Program-made: the position numbers and the translations under genes
In this document: in pieces, positions 54,426 to 64,000 of the stretch
Numbering within the stretch: position 1 is the stretch's first letter
Layout: every line of letters begins with the position of its first letter
The notes under the pieces: model-generated
The model's input: the letters and a program-made list of their open reading frames with translations, nothing else
Databases searched by the model: none
What the model was told of the DNA's origin: nothing
Source: Ophioceras dolichostomum
Lineage: Eukaryota > Ascomycota > Sordariomycetes > Magnaporthales > Ophioceraceae
Assembly (NCBI GenBank): GCA_003049485.1
Contig: PYST01000066.1
Span: forward strand, 62,001 to 126,000
Length of the DNA: 64,000 bases
Reading direction: 5' to 3'

Positions 54426-57400
54426 ATGGCCTTCTCATCAATCCCTGACAATGGTGATAATGCGAGCCAAACGAACGCAAGCATCGCAAACGGCAGCACC
54501 ACAGTTACAGACTCAGGGTCGGCGCCAGAATCCAAAGAAGCCACTGAACGAGAACCCGTATTCCCTTTGCTCCGCAACAACACTGAGACAGACAGCACTC
54601 CATTAGTCGTGGTGGGCGCAGTCGGCCAGACAGGAAATTCGCCAGACGACAACGATGACGACAACGAGCCGGCAGTAGCCAAACCCTTCGTGCGGACGTC
54701 AAGCCCCGACGGCTCTCCCGGACGATCGCACCACCACCAAACGGGCATCGACGGCGGCGACGACGACGAGGATGGGGACGGCACCGCAGAGAGCTACGAC
54801 GAGGCCGGACACGACCGCAGGAAGCGGCTGCTCCACAAGATGCACAAATACAGCCTGTACGAGACGGCAAGCCGCTACTACATAGTGGGCGCTGATGTGA
54901 CGGAGAAGCGATACCGCATCCTCAAAATCGACCGTACAGGGGGCGATGGCGACTCGGAGCTGAGCATCACGGACGACAAGATCGTGTATACCAAGAAGGA
55001 GATGAACCAGCTGCTGGACACTATCGACGATGGCAACAAGGGTACCGGCGGCATCAAGCTGCGCTGCACCACCTGGGGGCTGCTGGGCTTTATCAAGTTC
55101 ACGGGGCCTTACTACATGCTTCTGATCACCAAGAAGAGCACGGTGGCCATGCTGGGTGGCCACTACATCTACCAGATCGACGGCACAGAGCTGATCCCGC
55201 TGACCCCTGCACGCTTCAGGAGCAGCAGCACCGATCAGCGCAACAATCCGGAGGAGTCACGGTTCCTTGCCATCCTGGGCAACCTAGACTTGACGCGGTC
55301 GTTTTACTATTCGTATTCATACGACATCACACGCACGCTTCAGCACAACATCATCCGCGAGCGCGAAGCTCTAGCGGCCTTGGGGCGACGAGCGGGAGCG
55401 GGGTCAAGCGCAGAGCACAGCGGCGATTCTAAGGGGGATACTAAGGGGGATGCCCTTGGCGTTGTTGGTAACGACGACAACGGCGATGAAAATGAAACAA
55501 CGACCCCTGGTCTCGACCCAAACCCGATGTTCGTATGGAACAGCCACCTACTGCAGCCGGCAGCCAAGGTTCTTGCTTCGCAATTCGACTGGTGCCGGCC
55601 CATTGTGCATGGCTACGTCGACCAGGCGGCCGTCTCCATCTACGGCCGCACAGCATACGTTGCAGTGATCGCAAGGCGGTCACGGCACTTCGCCGGGGCG
55701 CGCTTCCTGAAGCGTGGGGCTAACGATCTGGGCTATGTGGCCAACGATGTCGAGACGGAACAGATCGTGTCCGAGGTCAACACAACGTCGTTCCACTCGC
55801 CAGGTCCCCGGCTGTTCGCGAGCCCTCAGTACACGTCTTATGTGCAGCATCGAGGGAGCATCCCGCTGCATTGGTCTCAGGACAGCACCGGCGTCACGCC
55901 GAAGCCGCCCATCGAGCTCAACTTGGTTGATCCCTTTTACACTTCAGCCGCGTTGCACTTCGACAACCTGTTTGAACGCTACGGCGCACCAATATACGCC
56001 CTCAATCTCGTCAAGGCCCGCGAGCGCACCCCGCGCGAGTCGAAGCTGCTGGACGAATACACGAAGGCCATTGACTACCTGAACCAGTTCCTGCCCACCG
56101 ACAAGCGTATCATCCACCGCGCGTGGGACATGTCTCGCGCGGCCAAGTCGCGCGACCAAGACGTCATCGGCGTACTGGAGCGCATCGCCGAACACGTCGT
56201 CACAACTACAGGATTCTTCCGCAACGGAGACGGCGTCACCACCCCTGCTCGCGCCCAGAACGGTGTGGCCCGTACCAACTGCATAGACTGTCTGGACCGC
56301 ACCAATGCCGCCCAGTTCGTCATCGGCAAACGCGCCCTCGGCCACCAGCTGCATGCGCTGGGGATCCTTGAGGATACGGTCGTCGATTACGACACGGACG
56401 CGGTGAATCTGCTGACTCACATGTATCACGACCACGGCGACACCATCGCCGTGCAGTATGGTGGCTCGCAGCTGGTCAACACCATGGAGACGTACCGCAA
56501 GATCAACCAATGGACCAGCCACAGCCGCGACATGATCGAAAGCTTCAAGCGCTACTACAACAACTCGTTCCTGGACGGACAGCGCCAGGAAGCTTACAAC
56601 CTGTTCCTCGGGAATTACATCTTTGCCCGTGGCCAGCCCATGTTGTGGGATCTGGCCACGGACTACTACTTGCATCACGCCGACCCACGCGGCTGGCTGG
56701 GCAAGCCGCAACGCAACTACATCCGATGGTTCACCCCTGAACACCTGCAGCCGCGCGTCGTGCCACCTTATGTCCAGCCGCCGTTACCTCCTCGCCAACG
56801 CGGTGGCTCCAAGTCTCGCACCCGCTCCAGCTCCCGCGCTCGCACGGCGAGGCCTGTCTCTTACTTCGACGACTACTGGCTCGAGTATTATCGGCCGTCC
56901 ACTCTCTCGTCTTTCCTCAAGATGTTCCCCTACAAAATGAACTCGACCATCAAGTTCATCCCCTTCAAGTCGACCCAGGAGGGCCGCTACGACCTCAGCC
57001 CCTTCCGCGTCCGCACCGAGGGCGACCAGGGCGTCCAGGATAAGCGTGGCGGCAAGGTCAAAAAGGAGGTCACAATTCTCGCCCCGCACGACGTCGCCCG
57101 ATTAGCAGCGGTGGCTGACGACGACGACTCGGCCTCGATCAGGTCTGGCAAGTCCGGGACGGCGCCTTCGACGACAGGAAGGCTCAGGGGGTGGCTTCAG
57201 ACCACCACGTCAGCAGCGACCCCCGTCAAGGAGGAAATCCCGACATCCTCGCCACCGACGGACACCGGCGTCAACAACACCCTCAATAACAGCATCCAGG
57301 GCATCATGAGGGAGAGCGTGTCGACCACCGCGGGCGGCTTCGACTCGCCCATGCCCCGGTCCGGGAACAGCATCAGCAGCGTCGGCAAGCCGTCCACGCT

Positions 57401-57944
57401 CGAGAAGACCCGGGCGGCGCAGTGGACCTTCGCCAAGATGGTGCACGAGTCCCTCAACCCGTCTGTCAGCGGCCAGGAGACCGACGACTACGCCCGCTAC
57501 ATCAGCCACCCGCAAAACCTGCCGCTGGTGGTCTCCGCCGAGATATCCGGCGTCGACGCCGACGCCGACTACCAGGAATACGTGTGTGGCAGCTGGTACC
57601 GTTTCCTGACATCCTCGTCGTCGTCCAAGGCGCCCACGCCCACGGCGGCGGTGTCGTCGTCCACACTAGCAGGAGGGGGAAGAACTCTGGGCATTCCTGC
57701 GGCGGGCTACGGCTCCGACCCGGTCACGCCCGCTACGATATTTGGCGGCATTGGCGGTGGTGTCGGCGGCGGCGGCGGAGGAGGAGACGACGAGACGGAG
57801 GACGTGAACGCCTTCGAGGCGCTGCTGCGAGTGGGCGAGAACCCGCTCACGGTGACGGAGGAGGACGCCCAGAAGAAGCGCTACAAGGCGTACAAGAAGT
57901 GGCTCCGCGGGAAGTCGCTCTTCAAGCAGCAGCCGGTCGACTAG
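54426..57944 (+). CDS. FIG4: Phosphatidylinositol 3,5-bisphosphate 5-phosphatase Fig4 (Sac domain)
   Basis: Single exon, 1172 residues. After an acidic disordered N-terminus, the Sac domain begins near 140 (KYSLYETASRYYIVGADVTE) and runs through GLLGFIKFTGPYYMLLITKK, DWCRPIVHGYVDQAAVSIYG and RGSIPLHWSQD. The catalytic motif is CIDCLDRT (CX5R) starting at Cys619 within GVARTNCIDCLDRTNAAQFV. YGGSQLVNTMETYRKINQWT and YNNSFLDGQRQEAYNLFLGN follow and are Fig4-specific. The C-terminal 400 residues are partly disordered and close with YKKWLRGKSLFKQQPVD. Fig4 acts with Fab1/PIKfyve and Vac14 on vacuole and endosome membranes. The in-frame region behind its TAG stop stays open for 81 more codons. Confidence 0.95.
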   Translation: MAFSSIPDNGDNASQTNASIANGSTTVTDSGSAPESKEATEREPVFPLLRNNTETDSTPLVVVGAVGQTGNSPDDNDDDNEPAVAKPFVRTSSPDGSPGRSHHHQTGIDGGDDDEDGDGTAESYDEAGHDRRKRLLHKMHKYSLYETASRYYIVGADVTEKRYRILKIDRTGGDGDSELSITDDKIVYTKKEMNQLLDTIDDGNKGTGGIKLRCTTWGLLGFIKFTGPYYMLLITKKSTVAMLGGHYIYQIDGTELIPLTPARFRSSSTDQRNNPEESRFLAILGNLDLTRSFYYSYSYDITRTLQHNIIREREALAALGRRAGAGSSAEHSGDSKGDTKGDALGVVGNDDNGDENETTTPGLDPNPMFVWNSHLLQPAAKVLASQFDWCRPIVHGYVDQAAVSIYGRTAYVAVIARRSRHFAGARFLKRGANDLGYVANDVETEQIVSEVNTTSFHSPGPRLFASPQYTSYVQHRGSIPLHWSQDSTGVTPKPPIELNLVDPFYTSAALHFDNLFERYGAPIYALNLVKARERTPRESKLLDEYTKAIDYLNQFLPTDKRIIHRAWDMSRAAKSRDQDVIGVLERIAEHVVTTTGFFRNGDGVTTPARAQNGVARTNCIDCLDRTNAAQFVIGKRALGHQLHALGILEDTVVDYDTDAVNLLTHMYHDHGDTIAVQYGGSQLVNTMETYRKINQWTSHSRDMIESFKRYYNNSFLDGQRQEAYNLFLGNYIFARGQPMLWDLATDYYLHHADPRGWLGKPQRNYIRWFTPEHLQPRVVPPYVQPPLPPRQRGGSKSRTRSSSRARTARPVSYFDDYWLEYYRPSTLSSFLKMFPYKMNSTIKFIPFKSTQEGRYDLSPFRVRTEGDQGVQDKRGGKVKKEVTILAPHDVARLAAVADDDDSASIRSGKSGTAPSTTGRLRGWLQTTTSAATPVKEEIPTSSPPTDTGVNNTLNNSIQGIMRESVSTTAGGFDSPMPRSGNSISSVGKPSTLEKTRAAQWTFAKMVHESLNPSVSGQETDDYARYISHPQNLPLVVSAEISGVDADADYQEYVCGSWYRFLTSSSSSKAPTPTAAVSSSTLAGGGRTLGIPAAGYGSDPVTPATIFGGIGGGVGGGGGGGDDETEDVNAFEALLRVGENPLTVTEEDAQKKRYKAYKKWLRGKSLFKQQPVD

Positions 57945-58190
57945 GGCTCGGCGGGCGCTGCTGGCTTGGAGACGCGGACTCTCGAGGGGGGTAGCGGCAA
58001 TGGCAACGGCAATGGCAACGGCAATGGCAACGGCAATGGAAACGGCAATGGAGACGGCCATGGAGACGGCCATGGAGACGGCCATGGAGACGGCCATGGA
58101 GACGGCCATGGCGATGGCGGGGATGCTTTGGATTATTACGGCTACCTGAGTGACAATACCGTTACCAACGATCCGCGGAGGACCTCCTGA
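57945..58190 (+). other. Open in-frame extension behind the FIG4 stop codon
   Basis: After TAG at 57942-57944 the same reading frame runs 81 codons to TGA at 58188-58190. It lacks an ATG of its own near the start. It encodes GN and GDGH repeats and a non-repetitive end, DALDYYGYLSDNTVTNDPRR. It could be plain 3' UTR, a readthrough extension, or a former C-terminus cut off by a new stop. Confidence 0.4.
57996..58109. repeat. Two adjoining minisatellites behind FIG4
   Basis: Nine hexamers of the GGCAAT/GGCAAC type (57996-58049) run directly into five perfect copies of the 12-mer GGAGACGGCCAT (58050-58109). Confidence 0.9.
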
Positions 58191-58217
58191 TTCTGAAACT
58201 GTCCATGACTGTGGCTG

Positions 58218-60591
58218 TCATGAGGACACGGAGGCCGCCGCTGGGGTAGTATTAGTAACGGTTGTGGCGGGGGCGAAGAGGCCCCTTAGGAGAGGCTCCT
58301 TTGCTATCAAGGGAGCGACCAGCTCTGCCACGTCGGGCGCAGCTGCGGTTGGCCCCGCTCCTGGAGAAGGGTCTGCTTTGCTGGCGCTGTCAACCACCAC
58401 GGCGAGCATTGCAGCTGTCTTGGTCAGATCCGCGCATATATCGTCTTTGACCGATGTCGGTCGTCTGCTTGCCTGGCCTGCGCCTGCGCCCGCGTGCGTC
58501 GTGCTGAGGTCGTCCTGAACATGCAGCCAGCAGACGACCAAGGCCTTGATGATCTCCTCTCGCCAGGGCGTTTGGCCCAGCCGCGGCCAGCAATTTGCGA
58601 TGACGACCTGCAGGGTCGCGATGGCAGATTTGAGAGACTGCGGGTGAGATGTCGCGAAGGGGTTGTCCATTATTGATGCCAGCATTGGGATCAATTCCTG
58701 GAAGTGGGAGGGGCAAGATTGAGATTAGTTAGTACACGGCTGCTTGTGAGAAGAGTGTTTGTGTTCAGTCTATAGGTACGCGGATGGATAGGGCCTGCTG
58801 AGGGTATATAATTAGGTACATACCTTCAGATGCTTCGCAGCGTGGATCCCCATTTCGCCGACGATGACCCCTGCCTGGCGGGCGAGGACCTCGACGATCC
58901 GGACGTACTCGCGCGCATAGAAGAAGGCGGCGAAGGCACCATCGCGGAGGGCCTTGTCGAGAAGTTTAAGATTTGGTTGCTGTTTTCCGCTGCCGCTGCC
59001 GTTGCTGCTGCTTGTGCGCGCCAGTGCGATGAGAGCATCGTACGCCGGATCCTGAAGCTGCAGCGATTCGGCCTCCGGGGTGAGTTCCGGGAGGAATAGC
59101 AGCGTTGGGAATACTGCCTCCTGGAAAACGCTGTCCAGCCCTGTGTCGACGAGCGTCTTGCCCGGCATCTTGGCGAGGAATACGGGGAGGAGACGGAGGC
59201 CCTGGGCTCGGATGTCTGTAGATGCGTCATCGATCAGGGCGAGGAGGACTGGCGTGAAGAGATGCCACTGTTTGCTTATCAATTCTCTCTGATTTTAGGG
59301 GGGAGAGGAAAGGGAGTTGATTGAGTTAGTATGGACAAGATACCCAAAAGTACACACTCTCTTCCAGAGTAAGAATAATAGCAGGAAAGGCGTTGTGTAT
59401 GAAAAACTGGTGGGGTTTAAGTACTCCACGTACATCTGCCACCGTAATAGTCCAGGTGAAAACCGAGACTGCCCGCATATCAATGTACTTCCACGGCTTG
59501 GCAGGCCGTGTCTCGTGGCTCAGTGACTCATTGACGCCAGGTTCCTCCGCAAATTCTGCCTTGCGGCCAGAAGCCGTGATGGCAGCCGGCCTAGACTTGG
59601 AGAACAGCGAGCGAAGGTATTGCCTCAGAACCACTTCCACGACAAAGGAATCCCGAGCCTCCCGAGAATCAAGGGCGGCATTCACGGTCTCGCTGGCCAA
59701 ACTCACAGCATTCCCTGGCGAGGCAGACCAGGGATATGCTGGATCGCAGTACGCGATGGCTGTGAGGAGAGCCTGGTCGCTCAGGGGGTAGCGGGAAGAT
59801 TTGAGCGGATGATGCTGGAGGAGTGAGCTTATGATGGCTAGCCCGGCCTCCGCTACCGGACTACTTTGCCGGGTCACGGTCTCCAAGTCTCTATCCCTGT
59901 CTTCCCCTGTTTCTGTTCGTTAGAATAAAGCCGTTTTCTTTGAAGTTGGCAGCTAGGGTGAGGCGAGGAGGCCCGCCTGGCCACATACTAGTTGGGTGGT
60001 AGCCTTCGTCTTCGTCGGCGGGAGGCTCGAAAATAGGCGCGATGGATTTTGCGACGAAGTCGCCGATCTTCCTCACCGAGTCTTCTTCGCCGTCTTCTTC
60101 TTCTCCTTCTTCGGTATCACTACCGAGGACGAGTACGACCTCGTTGTCGGCGGCAGGCTTTGGTTCCTGGTTGATGCAGGACAATATCGCGAGCAGATCG
60201 CCGCGGCTTGCCTGCTTTGGTACGGTTTAGGCCCGTCCAGAGTTCACTTGTTAGAACGCAGGCTCTGGAAGGTCTGAATGTCCATGTATTCATCCACCCG
60301 CGGCAAGTTTGTCGGCCAACAAAACAAGCAGGCATCCGTTGTCTCTTACCCAGCTGTCCTCCGAAACAAACGCATTGGCGACATCTTCAAGGCTGTTGTG
60401 ACACTGGGAAACAACGGCGCTAGGCTCTGTATATCGGATGACACGTTAGAATCTTTCGCTGTTTGAATATATAGAGTGTCCGTGAAAATCATACCTGATG
60501 ATTCTAAGGCACGTAAAGCAGCCTCGAGGCTGAGAGAAGTTGGGATGGAGTTTGCTGCCTGCCTCAGTTCCTCGATGGAGGCGGGCGCCAT
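58218..60591 (-). CDS. TTI2: Tel2-interacting protein 2 (Tti2)-like, TTT complex
   Basis: Six exons on the minus strand: 60495-60591, 60350-60426, about 59989-60211, 59434-59912, 58824-59288 and 58218-58697, about 606 residues. Joins are in phase: EDSW to ASRGDLLAIL, YHPT to KTGEDRDRDLETV, VAD to RELISKQWHLF and KHLK to ELIPML. The second intron could end at 60215 instead, adding one Gln. The protein is all-helical, HEAT-like: WHLFTPVLLALIDDASTDIR, LRLLPVFLAKMPGKTL, FLPELTPEAESLQLQDPAYD, YVRIVEVLARQAG and MLASIMDNPF, then VIANCWPRLG. These blocks resemble fungal Tti2, which with Tel2 and Tti1 assembles PI3K-like kinases (Tor, Mec1, Tel1). Sequence conservation in this family is low, so the name is a best match. 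The stop is 28 bp from the end of the FIG4 extension. Confidence 0.75.
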
Positions 60592-61146
60592 ATCGATAAA
60601 CCGCTCGAACCCGAACTAGACAGTCTCTTGTTCCAACAACACTCGCGAGAGGTTAGGTAATGTTGATGCGTGTGGCCTTCACGTCGCCTCTTTTTGGTGT
60701 CAGCTAGGCAGAGAGCTCGAGGTTTGATGTGGCAGATTGATGATTGAGTGAGGGAGTAAGGTCAAGTCGGGACGCAGGCTGAGTGGAAGCATCGGTATGG
60801 TGGAGCCTAAAGGGCGGCAGCGTACAGGCACATTACCGCTCTCCCTCAGGCCCAAAGCCCCCATAACTTAAGGCGAAGTTCCCCCAACAGCTCTGCATTT
60901 TGCTATCGTAGACCAAAACTTGAAATTACAAACTTAAAGCCATACTCATGAGGAGGGAAGTTTTCAAAATTAGTTTACGCTTCATGTAAGGCCACTTGAG
61001 TGAGCAATTCATATTGGGAGGCAGTACAGATGGGAATCGGCTCATTCGACTATGTTTATGAGGGTTCTAGTTGACGAGTGATCTGAATATGTGTTCCAGG
61101 CCTGGTTAGGCCAACTACTTATTTCTGCCTCATTCTGTTGGTTCCA
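60592..61146. other. Intergenic: TTI2 promoter and MTR3 3' flank
   Basis: Tandem minus-strand arrangement. No gene or clear motif seen. Confidence 0.5.
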
Positions 61147-62096
61147 TCAACTTGACTGTTGAATAGTCTCTCTCAAGCTATCGACAAGAACCCGGTTCGC
61201 ACTCTTCGATGCTAGCACCCCCTGATTTACTAACTTCAGATATTGCGTGGTATCCGACGTCGACAGGTCTCCTTTGAACCAGAGGTTCGTGACCTCGTCG
61301 CGGCTGGGTAGGTACGCAATACAGCACGCAGCCACTATGCGCCCGTGTTCACTCGGAACCGGATCGACTACTATCCTAGCTCCCTTATCGTCTGAACCGT
61401 CCGCGACAAGTGCAGCAACGCCACCCGCAATCGTGTCCACACAGTCGATGCCGGCGTCGGCGAGCGCGGCAGACGCGACGGTGACGCAGCCGCTCAGCAC
61501 GCTCATAGCGCCCCAGGACTCATCCTGCGGTGCCGCTCCCGCCGCAGGCGCTACCCTGCGGTCTTGGTCGCCCTCGATGACTGAGACGATGACGTCGACG
61601 CCGCTCTTCGGCCAGCGGTCGGCGATGATGACCCCGCGGAGAGCCGTCTCTAGGTGCACTGACAGGTCCCGCTCTGAGGAGTCCCTGATGTAGCCCCGCC
61701 GCTGCTTTGTGGCGAATGGGGCGTACTTAACGTGGGTCGACAGGACCACATGAGGCGAGAACGGCGTGGAGCGTGGGAGTGCCCTCGGGCCGTGCACAGT
61801 GCAGCTCAATTTGAGGCCGGACGCACCACCGCTGGAAGGACTCTCAATCTCCAGATACGCCGAGCCGCTGGCTGATGGTGTAACGCCTGTTTTGAGGACT
61901 GTTGGGGAAGATGAGAGAGTCAGTCATGAAGGTTGTGACTGGGGAACAAAGCGACGAAATTCTCACATATTCTCCTGATGGCGTTTGGTGCTCTTGACCG
62001 GGCCATCTGGGCTTTCTTGTCCTCTTGAGCATCCTCGACATAAATGGGTGGTATAGTTACCCCCACTGGGCCGTTTATTCGCCGCCTATCAGCCAT
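61147..62096 (-). CDS. MTR3: Exosome complex subunit Mtr3 (RNase PH-like)
   Basis: Exons 61967-62096 and 61147-61898 encode 293 residues. The N-terminus MADRRRINGPVGVTIPP is followed by the RNase PH fold: FLKTGVTPSASGSAYLEIES, LKLSCTVHGPRALPRS, RRGYIRDSSERDLSVHLETA and SGCVTVASAALADAGIDCVD. The intron removes 68 bases and joins ARSRAPNAIRRI to FLKTGV in phase. The residues used for phosphorolysis in bacterial RNase PH are not clearly kept, as expected for a structural subunit of the six-member exosome ring. It acts in 3' end processing and decay of nuclear and cytoplasmic RNA. Confidence 0.9.
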
Positions 62097-64000
62097 AGTG
62101 TGAAGCTCGGCTTAGAACCGATGGGGGGTGATGGATGAGGGAAGTGTTCCTCTTGACCCAGGCTTGGCTGAGGGACTGTGGCTCGTCCCAGCACACAAGA
62201 GTGGGAGCTGTGTTATGAGGTCTGCGTACGACAAAATCAAGCAAGAAACTCAACGATTGCTTTTTCGCGATAAAACTCCGTCATTTATCGGCTTGTCGTG
62301 CTGGGTTGAAAGCATGGAGGAGATGGAAGATTCCTAATATTCAGCCACGGAAAATGTGTGGGGTCAGCCACAGCCAGAAGCCACATGCTGTAACCCCACC
62401 AGTGAAAAGGATTTTTGCTTGCTGATCCGTCATGATAAAAACCCTCTCCTTCTTTCAACTTTGCGATGGATCGAACGTATCTGCATTGAGGTGGCCGAGT
62501 GGTCGAGTGGCTGCAGCATGTATTGTCCCGCACACTGAATCCTGCCCCGACCCTTTTACCTCCTTTCTGGCATTCTCAAGTGTCCGTCAAGGCACAAACG
62601 TCTTCAGACTTTCCGTAGGCCCAGCTTTCCGAAGCTCCTGGGCTTGCCGTATCCCTGGTATGCCATCCCTCACCGATCTCGTCGACGCCGAGCTGTTGAT
62701 GAAAAAATTTCCACTATTATTCGCGACCACCTGAGCGAATTGGAAACAAACATGCACTACCATCTGAAGCAATCCACGAACAGCCACACTGCCGTCGTCC
62801 AACGCCTCCCTCATGTTCCCTTTGCTGACTCTAGACTCGTCGGCAGCCCCCCTCAACCGGTTTTAGAGTACGAGCTACATCTCTTTCCTGATGGTAGGTG
62901 TATTCCTCTCTGGTTCTTCATGCTCCTAACACCAAAGCCGTCCTTTCTGATGATACACCTTATTTCAGTTCTGCTACTGAAAGCATTTGATGACAACACC
63001 TATACCAAAAAAACTTATCTCTGATGGACAACATCAGCCATGTCTTTTGCGTTGCCTGCTGTAACTTGTACCCAAGAATCTTGCTAACCGGGCAAACTCT
63101 TAGCAAGCAGTCTCGGTCCGTATCACTATTTTCGCGTGCACATGTTGACTCTGTTGTTGGTGATCAACAGTATTGTAAGTTTTTTTCACAGGCTCCCACA
63201 CTTTCCCGTCACTCGCGGATATATACACCCTTCCACTCGATGATGATAACAGCTCATCCATTCAATGATCCGACGGGCCGAGCCATCCTTCCGCACTCTA
63301 GCAGGTCTTGTGTCTGTCATGACGAGTTGTGGAGTTGGGCCTCCTCCGGAGGCCTGTTATTTGGCTTCAGTGCTAGGGCTCGCCGCGTGTCGTCTTGTCA
63401 TGTGGAGGAGTCCTGGCCGGCCCGTCCATATGACTTACTCGGCTTTCTGAGAGCATCGCGAATGCTGCTTCGCGCATCTGTATCTACATATCTCCTGAGA
63501 TATCTGCAGCTGGGAACCTGAACGCCCCAACTAACCTGCGTTCTTTGTAACAGGCTTTGTTTGACGCTACAAAATTCGGCATGGTAAGTACGGTAAAATG
63601 CCTGTCAACGTTGGTTAGTTTGTGAAGTTTGGTGGCTTCCATAGAATACTTGAACGAAGACTCGGCGCGGAGTACGACTTTCTGCTGTATTCGGCATCTC
63701 GTGCGAGGAAGTGACAAACAACTTTCGGGGTTGTCCCAGCCGCTATATAGCTGCCAGTCACGACAAATCCGGCAAGCTGTCTCAATAGAACTCCGTAGTT
63801 AGTAGTCGGCCTTGAAGATCATCGATGATATCAGAAGAATTGGTCGGGTTGTGAAGAGTCTATCCCAGCCGTGCCCGAAAACTGGGCGAAAGAATACCGA
63901 TGGACGCGACCAAGGGGAGCTTATCATCACGTGCGATATGTGCTTGTTTCCAGGACCGCCAGCGAGTACGACCTTTTGGTTGAGTCTCCCACGCGCAGGG
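62097..64000. other. Terminal 1.9 kb without a confident gene
   Basis: A tRNA-like fragment lies at 62488-62545. At about 62650-63023 on the plus strand an open frame (VDEKISTIIRDHLSELETNM onward) can be spliced over a plausible intron (GTAGGT at 62895, CTAAC branch, CAG at about 62970) into FDDNTYTKKTYL and a stop. No start codon or domain is clear. The rest holds only short frames. Confidence 0.4.

Noticed and set aside
60207..60349. Extra micro-exon at 60248-60273 in TTI2
   Set aside because: It would need a 41-base intron, below the normal fungal minimum; a single 138-base intron with a TTCTAAC branch point explains the frame.
1..64000. CRISPR arrays, bacterial-type operons, integrated virus
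   Set aside because: Repeats seen are minisatellites or microsatellites, genes have spliceosomal introns and own promoters, and no viral structural or polymerase genes were recognised.

Overview
The window is nuclear DNA of a filamentous ascomycete. Genes are GC-rich in coding sequence and interrupted by short introns (about 60-230 bases) with GTRNGT donors, CTAAC-type branch points and CAG/TAG acceptors. The gene set (RNase H2 subunit C, Fot1/pogo-type transposon, cyclopropane-fatty-acid synthase, XanA-type dioxygenase, GH125 mannosidase) and the RIP-like decay of the transposon suggest Pezizomycotina, probably Sordariomycetes. Genus and species cannot be fixed from the sequence alone.

Layout. 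1-9.4 kb: 3' end of the mitochondrial ATP synthase subunit f gene, a large disordered protein gene, and a PLP aminotransferase. 9.6-14.8 kb: the MYST acetyltransferase ESA1 (minus) divergent from the exonuclease REX4, which converges on a four-exon cyclopropane-fatty-acyl-phospholipid synthase. 17-21.3 kb: RNase H2 subunit C and MCM6 in tandem, both with MluI-box (ACGCGT) promoters. 22-28.4 kb: an orphan membrane protein, then a repeat-rich stretch with a poly-G/N artefact, a minisatellite and a dead pogo/Fot1 transposon with 44-bp inverted repeats. 28.4-36.7 kb: GH125 mannosidase, POL32 and RAD18 head to head over one short promoter, and the ESCRT-III-like CHM7. 37.8-42.6 kb: an FSH-type serine hydrolase and a secreted NodB deacetylase with three repeated N-terminal modules. 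45-54 kb: an Arg/Ser-rich orphan, a BTB protein, the TRAPPIII subunit TRS85, and XanA. 54.4-62.1 kb: FIG4 phosphoinositide phosphatase, TTI2-like protein, and exosome subunit MTR3. 62.1-64 kb: no confident gene.

How the genes relate. Most are unlinked housekeeping genes, as is normal in fungi. There is a visible concentration of genome-maintenance functions (ESA1, RNase H2C, MCM6, POL32, RAD18, TTI2). Four of these (RNase H2C, MCM6, POL32, RAD18) carry ACGCGT or E2F/MBF-like motifs within about 230 bases of their start codons, suggesting common G1/S control. No new defence-type or biosynthetic system is evident. The most unusual items are the S-phase promoter signature, an 82-codon open extension in frame behind the FIG4 stop codon, several stop-free introns whose length is a multiple of three, and the modular deacetylase. 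Exon boundaries were worked out by eye from splice consensus, reading frame and family conservation.
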